Part shown: in pieces, positions 1-9,200 of the stretch
Numbering within the stretch: the stretch's first letter is position 1
Layout of the letters: each line of letters starts with the position of its first letter
Assembly (NCBI GenBank): GCA_040182905.1
Contig: JARQWU010000046.1
Location: 1-49,017 of the forward strand
Length of the DNA: 49,017 bases
Direction of reading: 5' to 3'
DNA from: Barthelona sp. PAP020
Taxonomy: Eukaryota; Metamonada: BaSk clade
The notes under the pieces: generated by a model
Told to the model about the DNA's origin: nothing
The model's database searches: none
The model's input: only the letters and a program-made list of their open reading frames with translations
Translations under genes and position numbers: made by a program

Positions 1-820
1 TTAGATCCTCCAAATTTATCATTTCTCTTTTTATATCAATATTTATCCCTCAAATCAGGCATTATTTTAATTTAGTTGTTGGCAAAATGAAATTTGATAA
101 TTGATTGACTGGTTTGTGGAGAACTCTTTACAATATAATTTAATTCTTTTTTGAGATTTCCTTTTTCGAATTGATGCAGCGAATTAAGCTTTTGATATTG
201 ATTTAAACATTGTGAAAATGTTGCACAATTATGAAAGTTTGTCATAATGATGTTTGTTCGAATATTTTACAAAAGACATTGTTCCAATTTGTTTTTACCG
301 ATTTGTTGATATAGTGATGGTATTGACATATTTATGCTCACAAAATACACAAATTGAACTTGCAACTGTGCGATGTATATCCATCAAATGTTCTTTTTTT
401 CTTGAATCGAAGAAACCTTTTTCACTTCTTCAATGAGCCTCTTATGTTGTTAATGTGATAACCTTCAATTTAAATAAATAAAGACAACATTATTTATTAT
501 TGTTTTTTGTTCTTGTTGTGTTGGACTCCAACAATCGGTATCGTAACTTTAGGAAAAGATAAAAGTGGTATGATACTTTGCTCCAGTAGTGACATAAACT
601 TATTTACAGTGAAAAGAAACCGAAAGAGTCATTTTAGTGAATTTCGGAAAAACTCAGGGTGTGAGACCCAGACTGAAATTCTGTTGTGTGGTCTACGTGC
701 ATCTTTGGGAAAGAACTTCTTGTCCTTGTTTCCTTTTTGGATTTGGCAAAAGCAAAATTTTAAAGTTCTGACTTTGCTTTTTCGAAAATTAAAAATTGAA
801 GAGATTAATAAAGAAATATT
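1..820 (-). repeat. Copy A of the ankyrin-gene 5' leader (gene lies off the left edge)
   Basis: This stretch is a direct, diverged copy of 2010-2830. From about position 12 onward both share the same run of landmarks: the TTTATCATTTCTC start, the segment around GATGCAGCGAATTAAGC, and the palindrome TGTTGGACTCCAACA at 519-533. In the second copy this DNA lies immediately 5' of an ankyrin gene. I therefore infer that another minus-strand ankyrin gene starts just left of base 1. A plus-strand open frame at 507-848 crosses it, but the equivalent frame is stopped early in the other copies, so I treat the block as non-coding leader. Bases 820-1093 show nothing recognisable. Confidence 0.75.
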
Positions 821-1093
821 AGTTTTGATCTCTCTGAAAGGGATTTGAAGCACATCACCTTTGTTGTTAAATAGCACGACGAAAATGTCATGATGAACTC
901 TTTAACAACTGTAACACAATATAATGATGCAAATGCTTCTTTGTTTTTCAAAAATTTTTGTCCACAAAGGTATTTTCAATCTTTTAGACATTGAATCTGA
1001 GTTTCAAAAAAAGTATAAACTATAATTTATATGTGAAGAAAAAATATTTACAAACATAAATGGAATAAACATGTAACCACAAAAAAGACCTTT

Positions 1094-1981
1094 TTAATCA
1101 TCATTGTCATCACTGTCATCTTCCATCTCTTTATCAATATACTGACGCATATTACCACCATTCCTTTCATTAATGTCAATCAAATCCCAACATAAGTTGA
1201 TTGACATATCAAAATCTCTTTGATTCATGAAAACTCCAGCACTGACAAATTCTCGAATGATGCCACTGTTTACATTCATTGCAACAAGTGTTGATAACAA
1301 ATAGCCCTTATCCTTCACCAATTCAATCAACTCGGATTTGGACAAATGGTCAAATTTCAAATCAACAGGCTCGCCACTCTCCAATTGTTGTTTTAAATTG
1401 GGACAGCTCAAAATGCTGTATTGGTTTTTTTCCCATTGTTCATCACAAGTGTACAATCTGTTGAAAAATAACAGCATATCTTCACCATATATGTTTATTT
1501 CGGGACAATCTAGAAGCATCTTGGCAACATCAAGATGACCTGTCCAACAACTGATGAACAATGAAGAAGCACCTTCATTCATACACAAATTAATATCTGC
1601 CCCATAATCCAAGAGCATTTTGGCAACATCAAGATGACCTGTTTCACAACTGATGTACAATGGAGAAGCACCGTCATTCATACTCAAATGAACATCAGCG
1701 CCAAAATCCAACAAAAACTCAACAACTTCAATTTGCCCATTAAAAGCAGCTCCCCAAAGCGATGTCCTTCCTTCCTTGCCTTGTTTGTTCACATCAACGC
1801 CAGCTTTGATACACTGCTTAACAACCTCCTCAAGATTACCCCTACATGCCGCAAAATATATCTTCTTTGGTCGACCATTATCTTCAAATCCATCCACATC
1901 GAACCCATCTGGAACAACCATTCGATCCATATTATACTTAACATAAGGGTCAGTTTCCTCAACTGAAATGTTAAAAATCAT
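1094..1981 (-). CDS. Ankyrin-repeat protein, left copy (295 aa)
   Basis: I place the start at the ATG at 1981, after a 14-nt A-run on the plus strand (a T-run in coding sense). An upstream TTG in frame is not needed. The N-terminus (EETDPYVKYN, VVPDGFDVDGF) is shared with the right-hand copy. Ankyrin repeats follow at about residues 45-165, with units such as GHLDVAKMLLDYGADINL. They end in the phrase MLLDCPEIN and LLFFNRLYT, also found in the right copy. The remaining 120 or so residues are unique sequence ending in an acidic tail (EMEDDSDDNDD). Ankyrin repeats are protein-binding scaffolds; the partner is unknown. This copy has only about four repeats, far fewer than its inverted relative. 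Confidence 0.88.
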   Translation of the reverse strand: MIFNISVEETDPYVKYNMDRMVVPDGFDVDGFEDNGRPKKIYFAACRGNLEEVVKQCIKAGVDVNKQGKEGRTSLWGAAFNGQIEVVEFLLDFGADVHLSMNDGASPLYISCETGHLDVAKMLLDYGADINLCMNEGASSLFISCWTGHLDVAKMLLDCPEINIYGEDMLLFFNRLYTCDEQWEKNQYSILSCPNLKQQLESGEPVDLKFDHLSKSELIELVKDKGYLLSTLVAMNVNSGIIREFVSAGVFMNQRDFDMSINLCWDLIDINERNGGNMRQYIDKEMEDDSDDNDD

Positions 1982-2911
1982 TGTAGGCAAAAAAAAAAAA
2001 AATTCGAACCTCTAAAAATTTATCATTTCTCTTTGGATATTCAATATTTATCCCTCAAATCAGGCATTATTTTAATTTAGTTGTTGGCAAAATGAAATTC
2101 GATGATTAATTGACTGGTTTGTGGAGAACTCTTCAGAATATAATTTTATTCTTTCTTGAGATTTCCTTTTTCGAATTGATGCAGCGAATTAAGCTTTTGA
2201 TATTGATTTAAACTTTGTGAAAATGTCCCACAATTATGAAAGTTTGTCATAATTCTTTTTGTTCGAATATTTTTTACAAGACATTGTTCCAATTTATTTT
2301 TTCAGATTTGTTGATGTAATGATGGTATTAACATATTTTTACTCACGAAATTCACAAATTGAACTTGCAACTGTGCGATATTTATCCATCAAATTTTCTC
2401 TTGTTTCTTAAATCGAAGAAACTTTTTTTACTTCTTCATGAGAGTCTCCAACGTTGGTATTGTGTAACAACCTTCAAATTAAATAAATAAAAGCAACATC
2501 ATTTGTAATTGTTTTTTGTTCTTGTTGGGTTGGACTCCAACAATCGGCATGTTAACAAAAAGAAAAGATAAAAAAGCCTTGATATTTGGTCTAGTAGTGA
2601 CACAACCTTATTTACAGAGAAAGAAAACCTAAAGAGGCATCAAAGTGAATTTGGGAAAAATTGAGGGTGTGAGATCCAGACTGAAAGAAAGAATATTGTA
2701 TGAATTTAGATTGTGTCTTTGGGACAGAATTCCTGATCCTGCTTTTTGAATTTTTGCAAAAGCAAAATTTCTAAGTTTAAACTTTACCTTTGAAAATCAA
2801 AAGTCCTTCAACAGATCAATCGGATCTCGAAAGCCATTAATCAAATAAACACTATTCTTTTTTGTTCACTCATACACTGAGTGCTTCTTGACTTGGAAAT
2901 AATTTTTTGAA
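1982..2911 (-). promoter_or_regulatory. Copy B of the 0.9 kb conserved ankyrin 5' leader
   Basis: This is the long upstream region of the left ankyrin gene. It is conserved in three places (1-820, here, and 47066-47988 inverted). Most intergenic spaces in the window are only 100-450 bases, so a conserved block of this size is unusual. It contains the perfect odd palindrome GTTGGACTCCAAC at 2529-2541 and a conserved segment around GATGCAGCGAATTAAGC. No open frame is kept intact in all three copies. A regulatory or recombination role is inference. Confidence 0.55.
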
Positions 2912-3212
2912 TATTCAAAAGAAAAATTTAGATTTCTTCATGAAATTTGCTTGATGATTTAAAAAATACACCCAACTACACTTCTTTGTTATTAATCCTT
3001 TCAATACTCACCTTGTATTCTTTTTATCAATCCAGACCTCTAACCTATCCTGTAGCCAAATCTTTTACTTCAACAATTGATCCATTTATATTAACCAAAT
3101 TATTACGATTAAAAGTCTCAAATGCAACAATTATACCACAAAAATGTTATAAATAAATAAATAAAGACGATATATTTACCAAAAAATAGAAGAAACAAAA
3201 AGATGACCAAGT

Positions 3213-3734
3213 TTAATCCCATTCTAATTCACTTGGCAAAATATCTCTCCCCAGAGGTTTCATTCTCTCTTGAGTTGAATCATGACATGTTGATTTTCGC
3301 ATATCAAACGCATCTTCCTTCGTATCGTTATAATAATTAAGTACTTTACGGTAGACTACATAACCTAATTTTTTATAGAAATCAATGGCTTGAACATTTG
3401 AAGTCTTAACAAACAAATCAACAAAATAACCTTTGTTCTTTTCAGTAGCATTTTCAATATATTTCATCAATTTTGAAGCAACACCCAATCTTCGATATTC
3501 AGGAGCAACTGTAACAGCTGACACATGACCATGATATAGTTCATCATCACCTTCAATTTTTCCAATCAAATACCCCATAATTTCTCCAGAATCAGATAAA
3601 CAAGTCCATGAAAAATCGGGCCATCGTGAAAAATAATAATTATAGAATGAAAGCGAATACGTTTCTGTAAATGGATCAAAATTAACTTTGTTAAATCGAA
3701 AAAAATCTTCCGTTTGAAATGGTCGAATCAACAT
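3213..3734 (-). CDS. NAA20: NatB N-terminal acetyltransferase catalytic subunit Naa20
   Basis: The 173-aa product is a GNAT-family enzyme. NatB acetylates protein N-termini that begin Met-Asp, Met-Glu or Met-Asn, co-translationally at the ribosome. The Naa20 hallmarks are all visible: an N-terminal RPFQTEDFFRFN segment, FDPFTETY, GYLIGKIEG, HGHVSAVTVAPEYRRLGVA with the acetyl-CoA loop R81-R82-x-G84-x-A86, GYFVDLFVKTSN, and a C-terminal YYND with EDAFDMRK. Length is normal for the family. The ATG at 3734 is the natural start. The auxiliary subunit Naa25 is not in the window. The family assignment is firm. Confidence 0.95.
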   Translation of the reverse strand: MLIRPFQTEDFFRFNKVNFDPFTETYSLSFYNYYFSRWPDFSWTCLSDSGEIMGYLIGKIEGDDELYHGHVSAVTVAPEYRRLGVASKLMKYIENATEKNKGYFVDLFVKTSNVQAIDFYKKLGYVVYRKVLNYYNDTKEDAFDMRKSTCHDSTQERMKPLGRDILPSELEWD

Positions 3735-3978
3735 AATAAATTAATTAAAAAAAAATTTATTTCAAAGACAATTAATTCAATAGATAATTAATCTCTAAGT
3801 TTCTTTTTTGGTTCAAAAGATATAATAGAAGAAATTTTTGTGGTTTTGAAGTTTATGAAATTTTTTTCAGTTTCCTTATCTTGATCCTGAATTCAAAATA
3901 ATGTTAAACCTTTTTACGACAATATAATATTGATTAACCAATAGTATCTTAAAAATAAAAAAGAAAGCTATTGGCAAT

Positions 3979-5034
3979 TTATCCTTTTCCTCGATTTCCT
4001 CTTTTTTTAAAGGGATTATCATTTGATGGTGATTTTATTAGTGTTTTGTCTGTGTGATTGTTAGTTTCTTCAGAAGATTTATCTTTCTTTTTATTCTTTT
4101 TTGAAGGGGTTGATTTAACAGGATTTTTCACTTGACAAAATAACTTTTTTTCTATATCTTCAGTAATTGTGTTATTTTTACTTGATAAAGACAGTGGTTT
4201 TTGAATTTCTTTTGTTGGTATTTGTGGTTTCAATTTTGGAGTTTGCAAATCGCTTTGATCAACATCAGTGTTTCTTTTTGACTTTTTAGGTGTGCTTTGA
4301 CGCTTTTTATCCGTTTTATTTGATTTCTTTGTGGAAAAAGCAACATCATCAATGATGTTTTTTTTTTTCAGAGTTTCGATCACATGATGACAATTATAGT
4401 ACTTAGAGGCATTTAAATTGTTTAAATTTATGTATTTTATGCTTTTGATTTCTCCAACTGTTTGTGGTTTCATTTCTTTGACAGGCAAATCAGCTACACA
4501 CAAGAAAAAATGACAGGGAGTTCCTTTTCTATCAATAGTTTCAACAAACTTAAACCTGTCCAAATAATTGCGAATATCAAAAGACGTTTCTTCATAAAAC
4601 TCACGAATGGCACATTCAAAAAGCTCTTCATCCTTTCCAATTTTGCCTCTAGGCACTTCAAATTGTCCATTATTAAAATTAGAAACCAACAATATGGATT
4701 GATGGTCTGATGAAAGAACAATAACACCAGCTCTAGGAACCGCCTTATTGTATCTACGAAATTCAGCATACTTGTTTTTTAGTATGTCTTTTTCGAAAAT
4801 ATTGTTTAAAGGAGCAAAATTATCGAAAAAGGTAGTCATAAATGCTTTTTCATTGTATTGAAGAATTTTTTCATTTGATTTCAATACATCTATATACCAC
4901 CAAAATGCCTTTTGAAATGAATACATGAATCTTAAATCCAAATCATTTTCATCTCTCCAAAAACAATCTGCGTGAGGTACATTGTAAATAAATCGTAAAG
5001 CTACATCATCAATTTCTTCTTGAGTAAGTTTCAT
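3979..5034 (-). CDS. DCP2: mRNA-decapping enzyme Dcp2
   Basis: Dcp2 removes the m7G cap from mRNA in the cytoplasm, committing it to 5'-3' decay. The 351-aa product opens with the Dcp2 regulatory domain (residues 1-95; RFIYNVP and FQKAFWWYIDV). A Nudix domain follows: AVPRAGVIVL leads into the Nudix box at about 130-152, where the REFYEET core keeps the metal-binding glutamates. A Box B-like tail (IKYINLNN) comes next. The last 120 or so residues are a Lys/Ser-rich, probably disordered extension. I start at the ATG at 5034 because the four in-frame codons before it begin with TTG. The Dcp1 partner is not in the window. Confidence 0.93.
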   Translation of the reverse strand: MKLTQEEIDDVALRFIYNVPHADCFWRDENDLDLRFMYSFQKAFWWYIDVLKSNEKILQYNEKAFMTTFFDNFAPLNNIFEKDILKNKYAEFRRYNKAVPRAGVIVLSSDHQSILLVSNFNNGQFEVPRGKIGKDEELFECAIREFYEETSFDIRNYLDRFKFVETIDRKGTPCHFFLCVADLPVKEMKPQTVGEIKSIKYINLNNLNASKYYNCHHVIETLKKKNIIDDVAFSTKKSNKTDKKRQSTPKKSKRNTDVDQSDLQTPKLKPQIPTKEIQKPLSLSSKNNTITEDIEKKLFCQVKNPVKSTPSKKNKKKDKSSEETNNHTDKTLIKSPSNDNPFKKRGNRGKG

Positions 5035-5361
5035 TTTTTCAATCAATTATCAATAATGTTGGATATTTGTGGAAAAAAAAATAATTATTTTTAATTGATT
5101 TGCATTTTTAAATTCTACTTAAAATCATCAAATATAGCAAACTAACGTTATTATAGGTATGTTTGATAAATATAAAGTTTTGAATATGCTCAATCAGCAA
5201 GATATTCAATGCTCTCCCTTCCTTCAAAATGGTCTATAATTTCTATTTTTGCTATTGCTTTCTAAATAGTTGTATTATTATTCTTGATTTAAAAATGATT
5301 TGTCATCATCAAAACAAGAATTGGTGATTTTCATTTTTTTTTCAATTTATCATTCATCAAC
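5035..5361. promoter_or_regulatory. Divergent promoter region between Dcp2 and Nup54-like genes
   Basis: This 327-bp AT-rich spacer lies between two genes pointing away from each other. On the plus strand a run of nine T at 5334-5342 ends 19 bases before the Nup54 ATG. On the minus strand a T-run (A-run at about 5072-5080 on the plus strand) precedes the Dcp2 start. No gene is seen. Confidence 0.45.
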
Positions 5362-6300
5362 ATGCGATTGGATTTCGGAAATTCCAAATTAGGGTCGAAA
5401 AGTAGCACACTTTCGAAGAAATCGAGCAGTAATTATTTGGAATCAAATCAATCAACTTTGATCAATCTTGAGAGTATTCGAACTTTACCTCCTGCTGACA
5501 TTGTAATCATATTAAATCAAGCGTTTGGTGATTCAAAAGGAGGTAAACCAGGTGTTTTTAATTCTGTTTTTTTTAATTCAAAGGTTGAATCAAAACCAAG
5601 TGGTTCAATATTAAGTAAAAGTTCAACAACCTCATCCAGTAAATTGTTTAGTGGAAGTAAGAGGACTTCATTAACATCTTCAACCAAATCAACATCTTTG
5701 TCTTCTCAAGAAAGTGTTGTTAAGGCTGCTGGTTTATGGGACGATGCTGTAAAGAATAATCCTGATTCTTCCAGATATTCTCCACATATATTAAGTAATG
5801 TTGCAGATGTAAAAGTTCGAGGAGAGGATGTTCAAAAGAAAAATGAAGAACAAATTGAAAAATGCAACACTTTACTTACACAAATATCGGAACTGAGTGC
5901 AAAATTGCAAAATGAAGTGAAATTACGTCTCAAAGATGATGGAAAATCAATTAGTAACAGTGGTCATCGTCTAAGTGAGCTTATTGCCAGAATAGAAACT
6001 TTAAAATATCAAGGTGTTCCTTTGACGACTTCTGAATTGACGTTTAAAAATTCGATTGACAAAAGTGTTGATTTTGTGATGGGTCCAAATGGAATTAATG
6101 CACAATTAGATCATTTAAGTGGATTGATTGATGTTGGTTATGGTTCATCTGATGTGGATATCTCGTTGAACAATGCAGAAACAAATATTGACACTCTTGA
6201 AAAAATTTTGTGTGCTCAACAAGATGGAATTGAGAGATTGGCTAAAATGATGCGAGAAGAAACAGTCATATGCCAACAAATAGTGCAAGATTTGACTTGA
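5362..6300 (+). CDS. NUP54: Nucleoporin Nup54-like (Nup57/Nup54 family)
   Basis: The 312-aa product looks like a short Nup54, a member of the central-channel Nup62-Nup58-Nup54 complex of the nuclear pore. The supporting region starts near residue 125: LWDDAVKNNPD with SRY resembles the Nup54 WNQLVKNNPDP entry. Helical coiled-coil segments follow, with an SxxLQ-type helix, then SGHRLSELIARIE (compare SHRVLKVM in animals), and a C-terminal helix QQDGIERLAKMM. The first 115 residues are Ser/Lys-rich with only two FG dipeptides (DFGN and AFGD). The usual FG-repeat cushion is therefore nearly absent. The Nup54 call rests on order and spacing of helices read by eye. Confidence 0.68.
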   Translation: MRLDFGNSKLGSKSSTLSKKSSSNYLESNQSTLINLESIRTLPPADIVIILNQAFGDSKGGKPGVFNSVFFNSKVESKPSGSILSKSSTTSSSKLFSGSKRTSLTSSTKSTSLSSQESVVKAAGLWDDAVKNNPDSSRYSPHILSNVADVKVRGEDVQKKNEEQIEKCNTLLTQISELSAKLQNEVKLRLKDDGKSISNSGHRLSELIARIETLKYQGVPLTTSELTFKNSIDKSVDFVMGPNGINAQLDHLSGLIDVGYGSSDVDISLNNAETNIDTLEKILCAQQDGIERLAKMMREETVICQQIVQDLT

Positions 6301-6602
6301 ACTTGAAAATATGCACGTAAATTAATAGTTGATTTTTTTTCTTTTTGCATCTTTCAAATGTTTATGAAGTGATTGATTTGATGCTAGGAATGATTTTTAT
6401 TAAAAAATAACAACGAAAAAGAGATAAAGAACCATCCACCAAATTAAAAATTTTAAATCTCAAGAAGTTTTGATAACTAAATTTAGATTGCCCAAAAAAC
6501 AAGATTGATCTTTGTAAATTTAAAAAAAAAAATACTTTTCTTTTTACAAAACATTAATAACTCCAAACGAGGGGTCACGAAAAAAAAGTTCAAAAATAGA
6601 AA
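6301..6602. other. Convergent intergenic spacer
   Basis: This 302-bp spacer sits between the 3' ends of the Nup54-like and TBC genes. It is AT-rich with several A-runs. I see no gene, RNA or repeat in it. Confidence 0.5.
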
Positions 6603-7724
6603 CTACAATTCAACAAATTCCTTCCATTCAATCAAATCAACATCATTTTGCAAATGATTCCAACGATTCCCAATGTCTTTCATTGTCTTTCGTTTAAGGT
6701 TGAATTTAAAGGCAATATCAAACAAAGCATCCTTCGAATAGTTGTCAAAAATATGGTGTTGTAAATAATTAATGATTTCATGGCTGTATTTGTATTTCAG
6801 TAAGGTTTCTTTGTTATCAATAATTGTACTCAATGCTACTCTAATTAGAACTTTGTTACCTTCCATAAAAAAACTGTCTATCAATCTTAAAACGCAATCG
6901 AATGGCAAATCATATATAAACATGGTGGAAAACCATCTGGTTGTGATTATACCATTAAAAATTTCAAGATCAATTGTGTGATTAATAAAATGATTTCTTA
7001 TCTCAGGAGCATACTTTTCTAACAAACCAAACAGGATGTAGGTAAACTTTCGAGTCAATGGCATTCCTGTTGAATAAAATCCAGCTAATTTATATGGTTT
7101 GCTATACAAAATTTCTAAGGACGCATAAAAGGTTTCAACTTCAGGCAAATGTAGCAAAATGGTCCCAACAATAAACCCCATTCCCTGACAATAAGATACA
7201 TCAGTTGAATGAGCAGCTAAAGCCAATAAAACCCTTTTTAAACTACCTAACAGATTGTTTGATCGATCCGAAAACAAGTGGTTATGTGGAAATGTTCTAC
7301 GCAAGTCTTCTTGAATTACAGAAACAATATCCGCAGATAAATCTTTGGTCAATAGTTCACTATAAAATTCAATTTGAGAAGATGTGAGCTGATCGACATT
7401 TAGTAGTTTTGACCACACCAAACCTCTTAAACAATTTGGAATTCCTTTTCTAATCAATATTTTCAACTGTTTGTTTTTAGAAGAGCTTATATGAGGATAT
7501 ACACCATTGAAGTATTCATGCCATAAAGGAATAATATTATACCATTGTGTTAATTTGTTTTTTTCAACCTCTCTAAATTCATTTACATTATTTAAAGGGT
7601 CATTAGGATCAGTGAAAAAGCCAAAATAGTCACTTCTCCTATCAGACGAAAAATTGGATAGATATTCATCCGTCGACAAAATTGGACTCGGTGGTACTGT
7701 TATATCACTAAGATATTCATACAT
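6603..7724 (-). CDS. TBC-domain Rab GTPase-activating protein
   Basis: TBC proteins switch off Rab GTPases on membranes. In this 373-aa protein the TBC domain begins near residue 90 (IRKGIPNCLRGLVWSKLL). The arginine-finger motif IxxDxxR is present as I137, D140 and R143 in the phrase IQEDLRRTFP. The glutamine finger YxQ is present as SYCQGMGF (Y178, Q180). Both catalytic residues are intact, so the enzyme should be active. The rest of the domain shows the expected helices (FYASLEILY, TRWFSTMF, ALSTI). Which Rab it acts on cannot be told. Confidence 0.92.
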   Translation of the reverse strand: MYEYLSDITVPPSPILSTDEYLSNFSSDRRSDYFGFFTDPNDPLNNVNEFREVEKNKLTQWYNIIPLWHEYFNGVYPHISSSKNKQLKILIRKGIPNCLRGLVWSKLLNVDQLTSSQIEFYSELLTKDLSADIVSVIQEDLRRTFPHNHLFSDRSNNLLGSLKRVLLALAAHSTDVSYCQGMGFIVGTILLHLPEVETFYASLEILYSKPYKLAGFYSTGMPLTRKFTYILFGLLEKYAPEIRNHFINHTIDLEIFNGIITTRWFSTMFIYDLPFDCVLRLIDSFFMEGNKVLIRVALSTIIDNKETLLKYKYSHEIINYLQHHIFDNYSKDALFDIAFKFNLKRKTMKDIGNRWNHLQNDVDLIEWKEFVEL

Positions 7725-7831
7725 TTAAAAATTAAGCAGTCATAAATGAGAAACAATGAGAAAAAAAATTTAATATTTGGGAAACATTTTTGATCATTTT
7801 ATAAATAAAAAAAACTTCATTCAGAACATAA

Positions 7832-8965
7832 TTATTTATAAACATATATTTTGTGTTCGGATGTCATTAAAGGAGCTTCAGTTATAGGACGTTTAAATTT
7901 ATTTTTGTAAGTCACAATCAGTGGTTCTTTTTTTTTTGTAAAAATTTCAGAAATATCACTAGATAAACGAACTTCATCATCTATTTTGTCCTTTTCTCGT
8001 TTTATCAAGGCATTAATCGATTTCTTTGAGTGCATAAATCTAAAGGCATGTCTGATGGAGTTTTCATTTTCTTCAATAAGCTTCTGTTTGTATTGATCCA
8101 ATGAATCTTTAATGTTTTCATCTTCTTTATTCTCTTTGATGTTTGATCTGGGTTTCTTTAAGAGGTTAAGTTCATTATGCTTTTTATCTTTCGTTGATCC
8201 ATGATTCCTATCAAGTTCTTTTGTCTTTGGTGTGGTTATATTTCTTTTATTTGAACATAGGTCTTCTACAACTGGTATATCACTATCATCTGAAGAATTT
8301 TCAGCATAAACACCTTCATTAAAGTCTTGATCAAAAACAGCACTGGGTTTTACTGGATCAATTAAACCTAACTCAGTAAGTTCTCTGTCTATTTCATCAT
8401 CAATTTGTTCATCCAAATTCTCATTCAGTTCAAAGGTTCTTTCATCTAAAGAATCAACAAATGACAATATGTCATCTTCAGTATCTTTATTCTCTTTTTT
8501 ATGAAAAGTTGGATGATATTTGACTTTTGAATTGGATTTATTTTTCAAATGTTGTCTCCTTTTTCTTTGTTTTGCAAAAAATGATTTTAACAAATCTTTC
8601 TTTTGAGTTTCTTCCAAAATCTTATAATCTTTTTCTTTTTGGTGTTTCTCCGATAAATCTGATAAATATTTTCTATGTTTGTTAAAAATACTGCTTTCCC
8701 TACTTTTTTGCCGTTCATCATTAAGGTATTTGGAAGCATATTCCATTCTTTCATCTTCCTGTCTTCTAGATGCAACAGATACAGTATTATAAAAAGTTCT
8801 AGTAGTTGTACAAAAGGGTTTGGATCCAGTAGATCCAGAAGAAACTGGTCTATTTGTGTTGTGTGAAATTGACTGAACGGAATTTGAAATTTTCGTTTGA
8901 GAAATTTGATTAGGTCGTTGTGATAATGTCAAATTCTTTCCAAATGCATATTGAGTAGCCAACAT
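7832..8965 (-). CDS. Charged, probably coiled-coil protein of unknown function
   Basis: I do not recognise this 377-aa product. The first 70 residues are Ser/Thr/Asn-rich. Residues about 70-150 are strongly charged and look helical (RRQEDERMEYASKYLNDE, QRKRRQHLKN). An acidic stretch follows (DDILSFVDSLDERTFELNE), then a long Lys/Glu-rich region and a basic C-terminus (KNKFKRPITEAP). There is no signal peptide or membrane segment. I prefer the ATG at 8965. Another ATG at 9034 would add 23 mostly hydrophobic residues (FFLNHLHFII) that do not fit the rest. A cytoskeletal or flagellar role is possible from composition but is not supported by any motif. Confidence 0.7.
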   Translation of the reverse strand: MLATQYAFGKNLTLSQRPNQISQTKISNSVQSISHNTNRPVSSGSTGSKPFCTTTRTFYNTVSVASRRQEDERMEYASKYLNDERQKSRESSIFNKHRKYLSDLSEKHQKEKDYKILEETQKKDLLKSFFAKQRKRRQHLKNKSNSKVKYHPTFHKKENKDTEDDILSFVDSLDERTFELNENLDEQIDDEIDRELTELGLIDPVKPSAVFDQDFNEGVYAENSSDDSDIPVVEDLCSNKRNITTPKTKELDRNHGSTKDKKHNELNLLKKPRSNIKENKEDENIKDSLDQYKQKLIEENENSIRHAFRFMHSKKSINALIKREKDKIDDEVRLSSDISEIFTKKKEPLIVTYKNKFKRPITEAPLMTSEHKIYVYK

Positions 8966-9200
8966 TATAATAAAATGCAAATGGTTTAAAAAAAAAACTT
9001 GACTCAACGGGGGTATCTTCTTTTTATTTACCATAATTGCCAACAATTCTTCTTTTTTATAGTTTTAAATATATCAAATAAATCATTGAAAGAAAAAATA
9101 TACTGTTATTTAATTTATTAAAAAATAAAAGTCAATTTTGGCAAATGTGTAAATTCCCATTGTAAAGGAAAAAATGAAGAAAATTTTCAAATATATAAAT

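Larger units (their letters stand above)
1094..2911 (-). repeat. Left arm of large inverted repeat (ankyrin gene plus leader)
   Basis: This block holds the ankyrin gene (1094-1981) and its long 5' leader (1982-2911). It matches the reverse complement of 47066-49017. The match reaches a shared outer end around 2813-2911, where both copies read through GATCAATCGG, AACACTATTCTTT and AGTGCTTCTTG before similarity stops. The arms are diverged by substitutions and small indels, so they are related family members and not an identical recent duplication. The two arms enclose about 44 kb of unique sequence. Confidence 0.8.

Noticed and set aside
507-848. 113-codon open frame on the plus strand, and its counterpart at 47070-47387 on minus
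   Set aside because: Starts are not ATG, and the equivalent frame is stopped early in leader copy B and in the matching part of copy C. It is better read as non-coding leader.
2947-3156. 69-codon hydrophobic frame on the plus strand
   Set aside because: It opens at TTG with no ATG, no upstream T-run and no fitting intron. There is no evidence of a gene.
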